Positions 31,655 through 43,417 of a stretch of DNA of 64,000 nucleotides are shown piece by piece; the first letter of the stretch is position 1; each line of letters begins with the position of its first letter. Position numbers and translations under genes: made by a program. A model generated the notes under the pieces. The model ran no database searches. It saw nothing but the letters and a program-made list of their open reading frames with translations, and was not told the DNA's origin. This stretch comes from Paralithodes platypus. Lineage: Eukaryota > Arthropoda > Malacostraca > Decapoda > Lithodidae. Location: NCBI GenBank assembly GCA_032716605.1, contig CM064505.1, forward strand, positions 50,230,211 to 50,294,210, given 5' to 3'.

Positions 31655-31745
31655 TAGGGCGCGAGTCCAGGGCAGGGCAGGGCAGGAGGCGAGTCCAGGG
31701 CAGGGCACGGGGCGAGTCCAGGGCAGGGCAGGGCAGGGCAGGGGC
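31655..31745. repeat. GC-rich minisatellite after the transposase stop
   Basis: Repeats of GGCGAGTCCAGGGCAGGGCA, just 3' of the transposase coding region. Confidence 0.8.
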
Positions 31746-31751
31746 CGACAC

Positions 31752-34643
31752 TCAGTAGTTCTTGAAGGTGTGGTAGTCCCTGAAGCACTCACCCAGGCAG
31801 AGTGCAACTTTGCACTCGGCGCACATTGAGGTGACTCTTTTGGTCACATGGGGTTTCCTCACACTGGAGCTGCAGACGGTGCACTGCACCTGCCTGTGAC
31901 GAGTGCCAATCAGCTCGGTGTTGGTTGTGTAGTGTCTTTCGACACCCAGCTGGATGCGGTCAGGAACGTGATCCCCACGCCATGCCGTACGTCTGTGAGT
32001 GGTGGTGGCATACTTCTCCAGGAGTTGGTAGGAGACGTTGTACACGAACTCCCGGAATTTCAGCTTCTGGTTTGGGGCCATATCCTTCTTCACCAACCAC
32101 AAGTTGTAGGCGTTCAGCATCGTTATGTCAACTAGGTGGAGGAAGAGCTTGTGATACCACTTCACAGTCTTCCTCAGACACTCAACACCTGACAGCTGAC
32201 AGTCAGACTTGTCCACCAGGCGCATGTTTTTGGTGTAGTCCACTACCATGTCGGGCTTGTAGATTGTCTTCCTGGTTCGGTAGTGGATTTTGCCAGAATC
32301 CACCTGGGCACCTGTGTGGACGGTGGAAAGCAGGTGGACGTCTCGCTTATCCTTCCACTTCAGGGCTATCAGTTTCCCACACTTCTCGAGCTGCTTGTAT
32401 TTCTGCCCCTTTCGTCGCCTTCTTCGCACATGCCTCTCGCGGTGTTCCTGGGCCAGGTCGTCTTCTGAAGGTGTGTCACTGGAGGAGGCATCTGTGAGAG
32501 GAATGACATCACCTGTGAACTTTGGCATAAACTTTCTTGTCTTTCTGACAGTCCCACATGACCCCGTTTGGTTGTCATAAAGAAACTGGCAGAGAGCAGG
32601 AGAAGTATACCAGTTGTCAGTGTAGATGATGTGGCCTTTGCCCAGGTAAGGTGCCAACATTTTCCTGACGATGGCACCTGACATGCCCATGGGGTCATTG
32701 GCAGCGGCTTTCGGTACGTCAATGTCAGTTCCTGTATACACGATCATGTCAAGCACTATTCCAGTTTCACAGTCGCACAACACGAAGAGCTTGATTCCGA
32801 ACCTATGCCTCTTCAAGGGGATATACTGCTTGAAAACAAGACGTCCTTTGAAGAGCACGAGCGACTCATCAATCACCAAATTGAGGAAGGGGTAAAAGTA
32901 TTTCCTATACCTCTCCAACAACATGGTGAACACCTCCCGAACTTTCCATATCCTGTCATCCTGTTAGGATTTTCGTTGTCTGCAAAGTGCATAAATCTTA
33001 GCAGCAACAAAAATCTGTCACGAGTCATGAACTTATTGAAAGTTGGGGTGGCGATGAGAGGGTCGTGCTTCCAGTAGTGTTGCAACACATGCTTCTTGAT
33101 CAGAGGCATGAGGAACAACAAGGCAAAGAACGTCAGAAATTCTGCCACAGTCGTATCCACCCAGCCTCGTATTCTCGCTTTTGGAGAAAGGACGTCCAAT
33201 CTGCCAAACACCCACCTGTAGTAGGCGTTTGTTTGGGCAACGATGTACGTCATTACCTCCATGTCGAAAAAAGCGAGGAAGAAGTCGCTTTCGTTCGCTT
33301 GATCATCACAGGGCCAGTCGTCAGTTGTTCCTGACGTCCCAGGATTGAACTGGGGCACGTCAGGTACAAAATTGACCCCGTCAGACCAATCGAACGAAGG
33401 CATGCCAGGGATCGGAATGTCGTCTGCGTCTTCTTCTGCGTCTGAAATATCGCTTCCATGGTCGCGATACAGCACTTCATCATCATTACCCTCCTCTTCA
33501 CTCGACAGACGATGCCCTTCCTCGTTTTCGTCACCGACGTCGGACTCACTCCCACTGTCCACTCCCAAATCCCCCCACCCTTGGTCCCGTGCTAGGGCTT
33601 CGTCGTCGAAACCCGGGCTGCCAATGTCCTGCGAATCACCATCAAACAGCAGGGCGGCATACTTAGATGGTGTAAGAGTTTTCCGGGTCACTTTGGCACG
33701 TGCGGGAGTCTTATGGACAGGGACAGCAGAAGTGGTGGCAGGGGCGGCGGCAGGGGCGGCGGCGGCAGGGGCGGCGGCGGCAGGGGCAGCAGTGGTGCGT
33801 GGCCTTGATGGCAAGATGATGGTGGTGCCTGTCGCCCTTCTCTCTGTTCCTTGGGCAGGGGCGGCAGGGGCGGCAGGGGCAGCAGGGGCGGCAGGCAGGG
33901 GCAGCAGGGCCGGCAGGGACACCAGGGCCAGCAGTCGCTTTCCCAGTCGCTTTCCCTCTCCCTTTCCCCTTCCCCTTCCCTGTTCCTTGGGCAGGGGCGG
34001 CAGGGGCGGCAGGGGCGGCAGGGGCAGCAGGGGCGGCAGGGGCGGCAGGGGCAGCAGGGCCGGCAGGGACACCAGGGCCAGCAGTCGCTTTCCCTCTCCC
34101 TTTCCCCTTCCCCTTCCCTGTTCCTTGGGCAGGGGCGGCAGGGGCGGCAGGGGCAGCAGGGGCGGCAGGGGCGGCAGGGGCAGCAGGGGCGGCAGGGGCA
34201 GCCGGGCCAGGGGCGGCTGGTGGTGTTGGTGGTGGTAGGGGCACTGTGGCTGGCGTACGGGTTCTTTTCCCTACGCCCGTGCCTTTCATTTTTCCTGCCC
34301 CCGCAGGTAATGCAGCCCTAGGGCGGCCTCCTGCGTCGCTGGTACCGGTGGCAGGGGTGGCAGGGGTGGCAGTGGTGGCAGTGGTGGTGGTAGTGGTTGT
34401 TGCAGTGGCCTGGGTCGTGGTGGCAGTGTCCCGAAAGACCAATGACCTCTGTGCCATTGCCCTGCTTGCACGTGTTTTACGTGCTTTTGGTGCTGGTGAT
34501 TCGTCCTCTGAGCTGTAGGGCGTGTCGTACTGGTAGCTAGGGTCTTTGGCAGCCACCCTCTGCCTTCCACGGCGGCTAACACCACCAGAAGGAGGGCTGG
34601 TTGTGTCATCAGGGAGCGAGCGTGAGGGACGTGTAGGCTCCAT
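31752..34643 (-). pseudogene. piggyBac-type transposase with two frameshifts
   Basis: Likely start ATG at 34643 (MEPTRPSRSLPDD). The first third is an Ala/Pro-rich expansion built from GGGGCGGCAG-type repeats with Gly-Lys runs. A frame change near 33880 leads to an acidic segment (SSEEEGNDDEV), then the DDE_Tnp_1_7 domain (FFDMEVMTYIVAQTNAYYR, RDRFLLLLRFMHFADN). A second, probably one-base, shift occurs near 32958. The last frame has catalytic IDESLV (D22 of that frame), YTDNWYTS (D106) and VDKSD (D241), ending in a Cys-rich domain (CTVC, CAEC, CLGEC, H) and a natural stop at 31752. The catalytic residues are intact; the frameshifts make this copy non-functional as read. Confidence 0.88.
33740..34230. 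repeat. GGGGCGGCA/GGGGCAGCA repeat tract in the transposase gene
   Basis: A 9-bp based minisatellite encoding Ala-Ala-Pro repeats on minus, with a larger duplicated module containing CCTTTCCCCTTCCCCTTCCC. Length instability here probably caused the frame change near 33880. Confidence 0.85.
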
Positions 34644-34647
34644 GACT

Positions 34648-34649
<2 letters not shown>

Positions 34650-34693
<44 letters not shown>
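34650..34693. repeat. Poly(T) run of 44 bases (poly(A) on the coding strand)
   Basis: It lies only a few bases before the transposase ATG on the minus strand. It could be a retroposed tail or simple expansion, and would form an A-rich 5' UTR. Confidence 0.85.
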
Positions 34694-35206
34694 CTATATT
34701 CCAACTTACTTCCTCTCGGGCATAGGCTGAGAGCCTTAACATTCACCGCTTTACAATGAACAGTGAAGCCCGTGAGGTCTTGTTCCAGTCTAGGGAGTGA
34801 GACATGTGAAGCACGTAGAGCACAACGAGCACCTGCCATCTTGCCTTCACATGAGGCACGGTGCTCACTCATGACCCGAAACGACCCCATCTCTGAAGCC
34901 ATCTCGTTCCCGTGCTTCACTGTCTCACCCACTACACTCGGACTCTCACACTTACACACACACAACGCCACCTGTTGAGCAGATAACTCGCGTGGTTACT
35001 GGCGCGGTGGTGCTTGCACGAGTGCGGGGCGAGCGTTTGGCGGGGTGGTATCGAGAGTTGACATGTAGTACTATACCCACACCAATTTTCAGCCGCCTGG
35101 CTATAAACGCGCGGTTTTGGTACGTGTTCAAAGTCTCTGCTCTTAAGAGTCTACCCGCAGTGCGCCGGGGGAACTCTTAAGAGTCTCCCTGCAGCTCCCG
35201 GGTTAA

Positions 35207-36902
35207 CTAGCCTAGCTGTTATTAGTCCCATGCTGGTAATATATTTGATGGCATTAAGTCATGGGAGGTGAGGGGGATAAAGCCCCCCTCAACCTATCAT
35301 TATATCCCATGGCCAACTGTTGGGTAATAGGTTGAGGGGGGCTTTACCCCCCTCATCCCCCATGACATATTGTCATCACCATATATATTTCCAGCAGGGG
35401 GGGGGGGGGGCAAATAACAGCTGGCCGTTGGATAATTTTGTTATTAAATGTAGTCAAATTAGACGCGAAGATAACCGAGCCTGCAACTTCATCTAAACAA
35501 GGACAGTATGCGGGATGGATGTAGTTTTCGGGCGTACGGTCATGTTGTGCGCTCGCAGTTACGTTCCCGTCTATTTCGACGCTATATTTTCTGCTATTTG
35601 CCCCCTGTCATTACTACATGAATACTAGGTTAGGTTAGGTTAAGTTGTTTGGTTAGGCCAATGTATTTTTATATTCAAAGGCAGTCAAAATAGACGGGAA
35701 CATGATGGGAAAGGTCCGACGCCACTACGCGTAGTGTAAACAAGGCTGGCGGTACGCCCGCACTTAACATTCTTGCCCAGTACGCCCGCTAACACCACCC
35801 TTACCAAGGTAAGAGTTGTGTCACCACCCTTACCAAGGTAAGAGTTGTGTTAGCGCGTGTACCGTCCGCTTTGTTTACATAGTCTCACACTCTTGTTATA
35901 TTCGCATCTAATTTGACTGCTCTTATTTGCCTCTGCTGGTAAATATATGATGATGACAATGTCATGAGGGGTAGGGGGGGGGGGGGTCTAAGCCCCCCTC
36001 ACCCCATTATTGTGTCCCATGGCCAGATGTTGGGTAAATCGTTATGCTACCAACCATGGGATACACTAATATATATATATAGGCCTATGCCTGGCCTATT
36101 TTGAAAGGTAGATAGGCCTTGAGGTGTTGTGAATACAAAAATATTAACCTAGGACTATTTTGAAAAATTAGGCCTAGGCTAAGTCTGGCATTTTGGCTTG
36201 GCTAGAACTGCCTGTGTAGGCAGACATAGTAAAGTCTGGCATTTTGGTTTGGCTAGCTTGTCTAGGTGTAGACATGGTAAAGTAGAACAATTATACAATA
36301 TACTGTGGTTAAGGTATAAATAGTACACTAATCTCCTAACTATATAGCCTAACAGATGATTATCAATGATCAATCCGTCAGAAATCCTTTAACTTTGGCC
36401 ACTAACAGGCTTCCCTGTAGCCTAGCTAGGCTAATTTCTTATCATCAATTCACAAGATACTCTATTCTTCTTCCTGTTGGCTGTGGTGGATCGAATTAGC
36501 CATGCTAAACAATGAATAGCTCATAAATTAAATTATATTATAGGTTCTTCTTGGTGCTTCGGTCATGTGGGTGAGTGTTGTTTATTTACAAAATGAATCG
36601 AGCTCAGTGAGTGGCCAAGCGCCTGATTGGTGAAGAGAAGCCTTGGTGAAAATAACCGAAAGGGAGCCGTAAGGGAGCTCAACGATGCGTTCGTGAATTC
36701 ACCTTCCGCACTCCCTTAGGAACGATCGTAGGTTGCTGCAAGGTCCATAGATACTCAGGTCAACACACGCGCAGCTCAGTGACGTCACACCGTTGTACCA
36801 AATGAAAGAAAGAGAGAATACGCTCGCCGCTCTGCCTAGCTCCGCCCCCTAACAGCTGCGAGACGTTGTAAAGGCTTATCCCTCACACAGTCCACACAAT
36901 AT
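35207..36902. repeat. Palindrome 1, left arm, inner part
   Basis: The portion to about 36742 is an inverted match to 43452-44207 but about 780 bp longer, owing to extra nested palindromic DNA at 35.3-36.06 kb. Bases 36725-36902 also match 46997-47160 inverted. Contains no gene. Confidence 0.8.
35390..35945. repeat. Small nested palindrome in the left arm
   Basis: GCAAATAACAGC...AGTCAAATTAGACGCGAAG at the left is mirrored by CATCTAATTTGACTGC...TTATTTGCCTCTGCTGG at the right. Absent from the right arm, so probably a separate foldback insertion. Confidence 0.6.
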
Positions 36903-39562
36903 CAACCTTTTGTCCTCTCCCCGTAGACCTACCAACCCAACTTCACAAACCTTCCCCTCGCATGACGCCCATCAGGATGTTTTTATATTCCGTGCCGAGT
37001 CAGTTCCGACTCGAACCCCAGTATACAGAGAGTGCAAACCTATTCTGGTATCTCTTTCACGATCCTCTAACCCAAGTAAACCACACTCCCCACCTGAACC
37101 GTAGGGGTAGAACGCACGAGGCTATGCCCCCCTCCCACCCCCTTGAAAGAGGGTATAGGCCATAAAAATGTCACATCCACCGACCCCAAGCTCAGCTGTT
37201 TCGATTTAGTGCCTAGGATATTATATGAACCAGAAATTGCCCGATCGATATGATCTGACACAGACGCACTGCCCATGTCGAATCGTATTCCATGCATTTC
37301 AACCAGGGTTCATTCGCTTTATATTAACGACTAGTACCGTCATTTTATACCCGCATTTCGTTTTCGTAAGTTAAGTATTTCTTTTTCCTTCACCCTTGTG
37401 TTCCTCCTTTTCCGTCTCTTTCCACACCTATTATACATCTAATCAGTCATCCCTTCTAGTCCACAGTCCACACTACTCTGTTTTCGTATCTCTGTTGTTT
37501 TTATATAAGATTAATTATGACAAATCTGAATACAATCCTCTCCAGAGAGCTCTAGGGAAGCCACCTAGTTTTCTCTCCATTTAAGAAGATAAACGTATAT
37601 TACCCCATGCTCCGGGATTCGTTCTAGCACCTAAGTAGTTATACAATTGAACTTGAGTTATTCAACCAGGGTCTATACTTTTATATTAACGACGGCAAAA
37701 TACCGTCCAATTCATGCATGTCGCTTTTTCCTAAGTTAACTCTCATTAATCCACCAATACTTTGCGTAGTAACAAGCATGCTCAGGTAACCTTTTATCCA
37801 CCCTGTCGTTTTCCATACCAACCCGAGCTTAATAACTCCCTCTAAAAAGGATGCCATCAGGATGTTAATTTGTGCCGAGCAAGTCATTTTCTCAAGCTTC
37901 CGTAAGCAGAGAGTACAAACCTATTTTGGTACCTCCTTTAACTATCCCCTAACCTAACTAACCACCCCTATAACCTGGGGCAGTGAATTAATGCGCGCGA
38001 GGCTAACCCCTCCTTTCCTCCCCTCAAAGAGGCCCAGCATCTCGCCCTCGCGTAGGAGTACCGACATCCTTATGCCCGCCAAATTCTTGCTAGAAACTCC
38101 GGGTATTTACAACCCCTACCAACCTCCAAGTTTTCGATTCCAGCCTAAATCCTATTCCTCTCCCGTTCCGATCTAACCCCCAAGTCCCCCTTAACCCGTC
38201 TTAGACTCCTAATAGCATTTCAGCTAACTCAGAGGAGGATCCTAGAGATAATATTAACGTAGGCTGCCTTACCGCTTGAGTCCAAAGGCGCTGGACAAAC
38301 TAGTTTTTGTTTCCCCAACATCCTCCTCTCAACTCATATTAATAATTTGTCTTAGAGTAAATGTCAGAAAAAGGTAAATCATCTTGCGGCCTACATGCTA
38401 ACTTTATAATAGACCTTTAATGCTACCCTCTTCCACCAAGGGATTAAATTAACTTGTATTCCCCTCCGACATCCAAAAGTTAGACAAAGGAACCCCCTCT
38501 GCCCCCCCTTCATATATATAGTCCCGAGCCAAAAACAAGCCAGTTCGAGAGGATATAAGCCATGTAACGGAAGCGCCGCAGTCGTGGATATATTACCCAG
38601 CTCCACCCTCAGGATATACAGTGATTTGCGGTGTTCGCGATCCAAGTGCCTCTGTGAGGGAGCGAATCAATCCTTGACAAAATATATTGTTGCAACTGAG
38701 AAACAGGGGCAAGATTATATCTTTCAACAACCGATTCATAAATTCTTTTTGATTGTCTCATAAACGTATTGTCAGCCGGTTCGCCACTACTTTGGGTTTA
38801 AGAGCAATCATAACTCATAACCGGTCCCAGGTAGAAGATCTGGTTATGTTAGAAGGGATTACGCGAGTTTAGGAGAAGACTCGACGAGAAGATTCCTGGG
38901 CAAACAATTGTCTGTTTGACCGAAAGGCGAGAAGCCGTTTGCACGTCTGAACCTCCTCATAAGGCCAGAATTAGTAAGAAAAGTCGTTCTCCCGACTGTC
39001 TTACGTTACTTCGATCCACTGTTTTCTCTGGCTATGCCGATGACAGAGGCATTTAAGGCTTTCAGTAGGAGTCCCATAACAACGTGTCATCAACGGCTAG
39101 ACAAATTAGCCCAACTGTACACTTCTCTACACTCCCGGACAACTAGGACGGCAAAAGAGTCGCTGTTAGCCCCCAACACACCAACTCAAGATAACGAGAT
39201 GCCTAGCCTTGTGATTTAAGTAATCCACGTATCGTTGAGTAATGTGATCAGAAGAATAAATCCTGAATGTTGGAAGTGGGAATCGAAAGAACTCTATTCA
39301 AATCCGCGAGCAGTGCTAAGAGACGATACAAAGGCCACTACCTTAACCGAGTGCTCCAACATCTATTGTTCATGCGAATCCTATTACGTACTCTATACCC
39401 GAGTGTTTAACAGTTTAAATAAAGCTGTATTACAAACCATTTATCCACGATTATTTTTGTCCTCTGTTGATTTCCTTTATGTACTTTGCAATATATCCAA
39501 TAGCCCAGTCTTGCAGAACTCACCTATACCAAGTTAAACCTGTATAAAATCAGGGCATAACA
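36903..39562 (+). repeat. 5' LTR of copy C, diverged, with internal duplication
   Basis: The end (CAGGGCATAACA) matches A and B, but most of U3 does not. Internal repeats about 890 bp apart (36960-37160 with 37850-38040; also 37300 with 37660, sharing TTATATTAACGAC) show duplication within the LTR. Confidence 0.6.
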
Positions 39563-39563
39563 T

Positions 39564-39579
39564 TGGCGGCTAGCGGTGG
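39564..39579 (+). promoter_or_regulatory. Primer-binding site of copy C
   Basis: TGGCGGCTAGCGGTGG, as in copy B with one extra base; tRNA-Leu-like. Confidence 0.55.
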
Positions 39580-39651
39580 TTCTCGATTCGGATAGAAGAT
39601 TTTATTGCATTGCATATTGTCAAACCAGAGAGGCAGGGTAACATCGCAAAA

Positions 39652-40434
39652 ATGGCAGCTCGTTTTTACGCTCACATTCCCTTGTATGATGTAAACACGC
39701 ATGATATCGCCACTTACTTAGACATAGTAAAGCCAGTGTTAGATTTGGCATTTCAAAATGACCGCGAGAAAATCGCCGTTGCATTATTGCACATTATGCA
39801 ATTGGGAAAAGCCGTTTCCCAAATTGCTAAACAGGTAACGCCAAAGCTTACCTGGAACCAGTTTCGATCCCTGGCGATCCAGGTCTTAGAACCACTTTTG
39901 GGTTGCCTCGTCGACCAAAGAATAACAAAAGTCGACGAGATCAAGTATGAAGGGGATATCAATGTGACCCTTCTGCACCTCTACAGATACGTGAGGGCCA
40001 CGCATAGCTCCCAAGACGACGAGCAACAAAATTAATTTTTATTCACTGCATTACTCAACATCCTCCCACCTCACATCTATGCTCATCTCGACCCTTATGG
40101 CACTTTCGAGGAACACATGCTCGCCATCAGGGAAAGTTGCCAACTCAACCAAGTAGTGTATGAAGGACACTCAGATGCCACCCTAGCCAAGGTATGTGGG
40201 CACGTCAGACCTCACCCTGGCGCTACCAACCATTCGAGTCCGAGGTCAGTTCCCCCACATCCATTCACGCCCTCACATTCCCCCGTAGTAAATAAAGCTA
40301 CTGTAAAACTCTCCCCCCCAGCCATGTCTAAACACTCTGTGAGTCCCCTCCCCAATCCTAGGAAAGACAAAGTAAAGAAGAGACCCCTATCCACCTCTCC
40401 AGCCCCTATCCAGATTTTTTTTTTCTCCCCTTAA
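39652..40434 (+). pseudogene. Gag of copy C with one in-frame stop
   Basis: The ATG after the primer-binding site opens a frame matching the A/B capsid region (YLDIVKPVLDLAF, QLGKAVSQIAKQV, LTWNQFRSLAIQVLEPLLG, YEGDINVT). A TAA at 40033-40035 interrupts it. The same frame continues with LLNILPPHIYAHL and EEHMLAIRES, which align with the A/B segment after QEQQ. The tail becomes Pro/Ser-rich. Substantially diverged from A and B. Confidence 0.75.
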
Positions 40435-40480
40435 CCCTGTCATAAATAAGTCCCTCCATTCTCCTAAGAAATCAAAACCC

Positions 40481-41449
40481 GTGCACCCTTCCAAAATAAC
40501 CCCCGAGGAAATTCCAACACCAGTGCACTCTTCCTTGCCTCTATCCCCTCTGACCGTCCCCAAATTTTCCCCTGCCCAACCATCCATCAATGATAATCTG
40601 AAAGCAAAATTGTTACCCCATGAACCCCCTCTGTGTTCTATGCCTGCCATTAAATCACAGAACACAGAAATGGTCACCAATATCCTTCCAATGTCACCCC
40701 TGAAGAATGCCGGCCAGGAAATGAGACCCCCTTCCACCCTCTCAGATGCACCTGTGATCCAAGAGAAACCTTCACCTCCATCAATCCCTCAACCACCTGT
40801 CGCACCCCTCATTTCCTCATATTCATCATCTCTCGCTCTCTCCCCCCCAATTGACATATTACCCTCAATTCTTGCACTTCCCCAGCAATCCCCAACCTCA
40901 AGCCCCCTCCTTCATTCTTCGACTCTCCCTCTTTCCCCCTCGATCAGTAAAACTTCCCCACTTGTGTCAACTCCTCCATCACTGTTTCCTCCTTCACCCC
41001 CAACCCAAGAGGATCACCCCCTCCTGGAAAGTTCTTCACCACCTAAATACACTAACGTCCCCATTCAGGGACCACTACAATCCCCACCACCTGTCCCCCC
41101 CTCAAAACTGTCAAGCTTATCTCCCCAGCCATCCTCTCCCCACTTATCTGACCTCGGTAAGCCCCTTCAAACAACCGCATCACCCAGGAAATATCTAGCT
41201 CCACTTACCTCCTATACCCCTCCCCCCTTGTCCCCCTCTCCAACATTACCCACACCCCCACAAAGTGCTCCTCCAGTAGCGCCCCCGCTCGTCCACCTAC
41301 CTCCGCCCCGTAATCCAACACCGGTACCTCAATCTCCCCCCGTCTCCTGTATCAATCTTACCAAATCCGACACTCCTCCACAATCATCTTCCTCAACAAC
41401 CTCTACAAACCTCCACACCTCAACGCTCCAAGACCTCAGATCATCATAA
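40481..41449 (+). CDS. Pro/Ser-rich ORF of copy C (322 aa), hypothetical
   Basis: Low-complexity Pro/Ser/Leu-rich protein without a recognisable domain, similar in style to the Pro-rich pol leader and tail of copies A and B. The stop-free frame is partly favoured by its C-rich composition. A further Pro-rich frame follows at 41494-41985. Together they fill the place where pol should be. Confidence 0.4.
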   Translation: MHPSKITPEEIPTPVHSSLPLSPLTVPKFSPAQPSINDNLKAKLLPHEPPLCSMPAIKSQNTEMVTNILPMSPLKNAGQEMRPPSTLSDAPVIQEKPSPPSIPQPPVAPLISSYSSSLALSPPIDILPSILALPQQSPTSSPLLHSSTLPLSPSISKTSPLVSTPPSLFPPSPPTQEDHPLLESSSPPKYTNVPIQGPLQSPPPVPPSKLSSLSPQPSSPHLSDLGKPLQTTASPRKYLAPLTSYTPPPLSPSPTLPTPPQSAPPVAPPLVHLPPPRNPTPVPQSPPVSCINLTKSDTPPQSSSSTTSTNLHTSTLQDLRSS

Positions 41450-42056
41450 ACTCTCCACCCCCAGTATTCCTCACCCTTCCAACAACCCCTCTCATGACCG
41501 CAAACCCCTACCCCATCCAACCCCTCACCAGCAGCAACCTCTTCCACTCATTCTCTATCAATTCCCCCTACCCCAACCCTCCAAACCACCCTCCTTATCA
41601 AATTGTACAACCACCTCAACCTCCACCACGTCTGCCAACCCAAGCCACACCCCTAGTAACCACAAACCCCTACCCAATTCAACAACTCGCAAACGCCACC
41701 AAACCTCCCAAATCTGCCTACAAAGTGCTCCACCCCTGCTCTCTCAATACCCCACCTATCAACCTTCAACACCTCCATCCCTACCAAATCAACCACAAAC
41801 CTCAGCCTCCATCTCTCCCCCCAACTCACCTACAAACCACACCCTGTCTACACCAACTCCCCAGACCCAAAACCAACATAACGCTCCGCCCGTCTCGTTC
41901 TCCCTACTTAACCCAAGACGTGCGCATGGGGGGTATGAGACACCACACTCCTGTGCGCACGTATTTAAGCTGTTCCCATCACTAACATCATTATTTTACC
42001 ATAAATAGCATTAATACTTATCCATATGCGCCTATTATAGGTTGATTATAAAGGTA

Positions 42057-42532
42057 TTAACCTGTTACAACAATAAAACAAGTGGAAACAGTGTTTGGAT
42101 GGTCAAAATCGGCGATACAGGCCGGGAGTTACATAATGTATGGCTGAGGCAACCTCCCTCCCCTCCTCCCCTCCCCTTGTCTGGAGAGACACTGTTACGC
42201 AATAGTCTCTCTCTCGCTCTTTCCCACGCTTGGTAACAGTGATGACAAAGCCCTGCTACCAACTCGCTAATGTTAGCACGAAAATATACCATAGAATAAG
42301 GGAATAACAGGGAAAATAGGTGATAACTGAAGGAGGGGAGGGAAGTGGGGAAGGAGGGGAGGTGGAGGAGTGATATTTGGCATGGCCCAGGGGCAAAAAA
42401 TTTTTTTTTTCTTTTTTTTTTTTTTTTTTTTTTTGGGGGGTGTTTTAAATGGATTATTTTTTTCCCAGCCTCTTAAAGAGTCTTCCCGCAGTCGCCCGGG
42501 GAAACTCTTAAGAGTCTTCCAGCAGTTGCCAG

Positions 42533-42537
<5 letters not shown>
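42057..42537. mobile_element. TTAA MITE 4 (481 bp), related to the piggyBac element
   Basis: TTAA at 42057-42060 and 42534-42537. Its right end has the same ACTCTTAAGAGT / CCCGCAGT repeats as the right end of the piggyBac at 35140-35202, and its interior resembles MITE 1. Contains a T-rich run near 42400. No ORF of note. Confidence 0.8.

Positions 42538-42571
<34 letters not shown>
42535..42571. repeat. (TAA)n microsatellite
   Basis: Mirrored by (TTA)n at 45885-45920, so it belongs to the outer edge of the SINE-flanked palindrome. Confidence 0.9.
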
Positions 42572-42572
<1 letters not shown>

Positions 42573-42576
42573 GTTC

Positions 42577-43249
42577 TTAACCCGGTGAGACCCAGCGTCG
42601 CACGTGTTGCGTCGGCAGTGTTTGATCACCAACTCCCAGCGACGCATCACGTGCGTCCGACATATAAAAAACACTTACGTGGCTCGTAAGGTAGGAAATG
42701 GCGGGAGAATAGGAGGGGGAGGTACCGTAGTGTGTGTGGGAGCCGGGCCAGTAGGTGTGAGCGGGCCGAGACAGCCGCGCGGCTGGTGGTGGTGGGCTTA
42801 GTGGGGATAGTTTACACCCCTAGTTCACCGCCACTTTGAACCTTCATTACTCCGGTCGTATGGGAGCTAGAGGCTTGAGATTTATGCGAGATACTCCTTA
42901 GGATGTATGCCGTACAATGCCATACTCAGTTTTTACCCTAGTGCTCCCGGGCGGGTGGTCATGCGGGGGAGACGAACTATTGAAACCCCCCCCCCCCCAA
43001 ATGACCGAAATGATTTTTTTTTTTATTTTTGTCTTCATTTCTCACCATTCTCTTCCATTTTGGCTCAACAAATTTTTTTGAGGCTCCACCCCCCCCCCCC
43101 CCCCAAAAAAAATGTCAGAGGTGATTTTTTTTTTTTTTTTTTCATTTCTCATCCTTGTCTTCCATTTTAGCAAACAAAAAAAATAAGTGAAAATGGCTTG
43201 GGACTGGGGTGAACAAAATATTATAACTAGCCGGGGCTCAACGGGTTAA
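42577..43249. mobile_element. TTAA MITE 3 (673 bp)
   Basis: TTAA at 42577-42580 and 43246-43249, with ends CCCGGTGAGACCCAGCG and, inverted, CCCGTTGAGCCCCGGCT. Contains C and T homopolymers. Unrelated in sequence to MITE 2 but sitting at the equivalent TTAA of the opposite palindrome flank. Confidence 0.82.
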
Positions 43250-43410
43250 AGCTAGCACATGCTAAGCCAGCTAAGGATAGCCCAATAAGGCCGATTAGGC
43301 GTATTTCCATTGGGGTCCTGTACTACTACCCCATCCCCTTGCTCATGAGGGACGGTAATGACTCAGTGCTTGTGAAAAATCTTTAATGCGCCGAGCGTGG
43401 GCGCGATCCT
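43250..43410 (-). repeat. SINE copy, inverted, head truncated
   Basis: Reverse-complement match (over 90 percent by eye) to the body of the SINE at 45181-45392, cut just short of the B box where the foldback end (GATTCACTAACGG, 43418) begins. Confidence 0.8.
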
Positions 43411-43417
43411 GGACCCA

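Larger units (their letters stand above)
29154..35206 (-). mobile_element. piggyBac-family DNA transposon (about 6.05 kb)
   Basis: TTAA at both ends (29154-29157, 35203-35206). The empty site is present once in the right palindrome arm (TTAA 44208-44211). It encodes a piggyBac transposase on minus. The right end (CCCGGGAGCTGCAGGGAGA with internal ACTCTTAAGAGT repeats) is shared with MITE 4. The left end starts CCTCTCCGCGGCGCACAGGG, so the terminal repeats are only weakly similar. Confidence 0.92.
36903..42056 (+). mobile_element. Copy C: gag-only relative of the long-LTR element
   Basis: An LTR-like 2.66-kb segment ends GGGCATAACA and is followed by a primer-binding site and a gag related to copies A and B. 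A Pro-rich region follows without any RT, RNase H or integrase. The 5' boundary is set where homology to the foldback unit stops (after CACACAATAT). The 3' LTR was not found; MITE 4 abuts at 42057. Confidence 0.7.

Noticed and set aside
33345..34321. Plus-strand Gly/Arg- and Gln-rich ORFs
   Set aside because: Antisense of the Ala/Pro repeat of the piggyBac transposase; composition artefact.
35625..35650. Three TTAGG-like units (arthropod telomere repeat)
   Set aside because: Only about three copies in a CTAGG-rich region; not enough for telomeric DNA.
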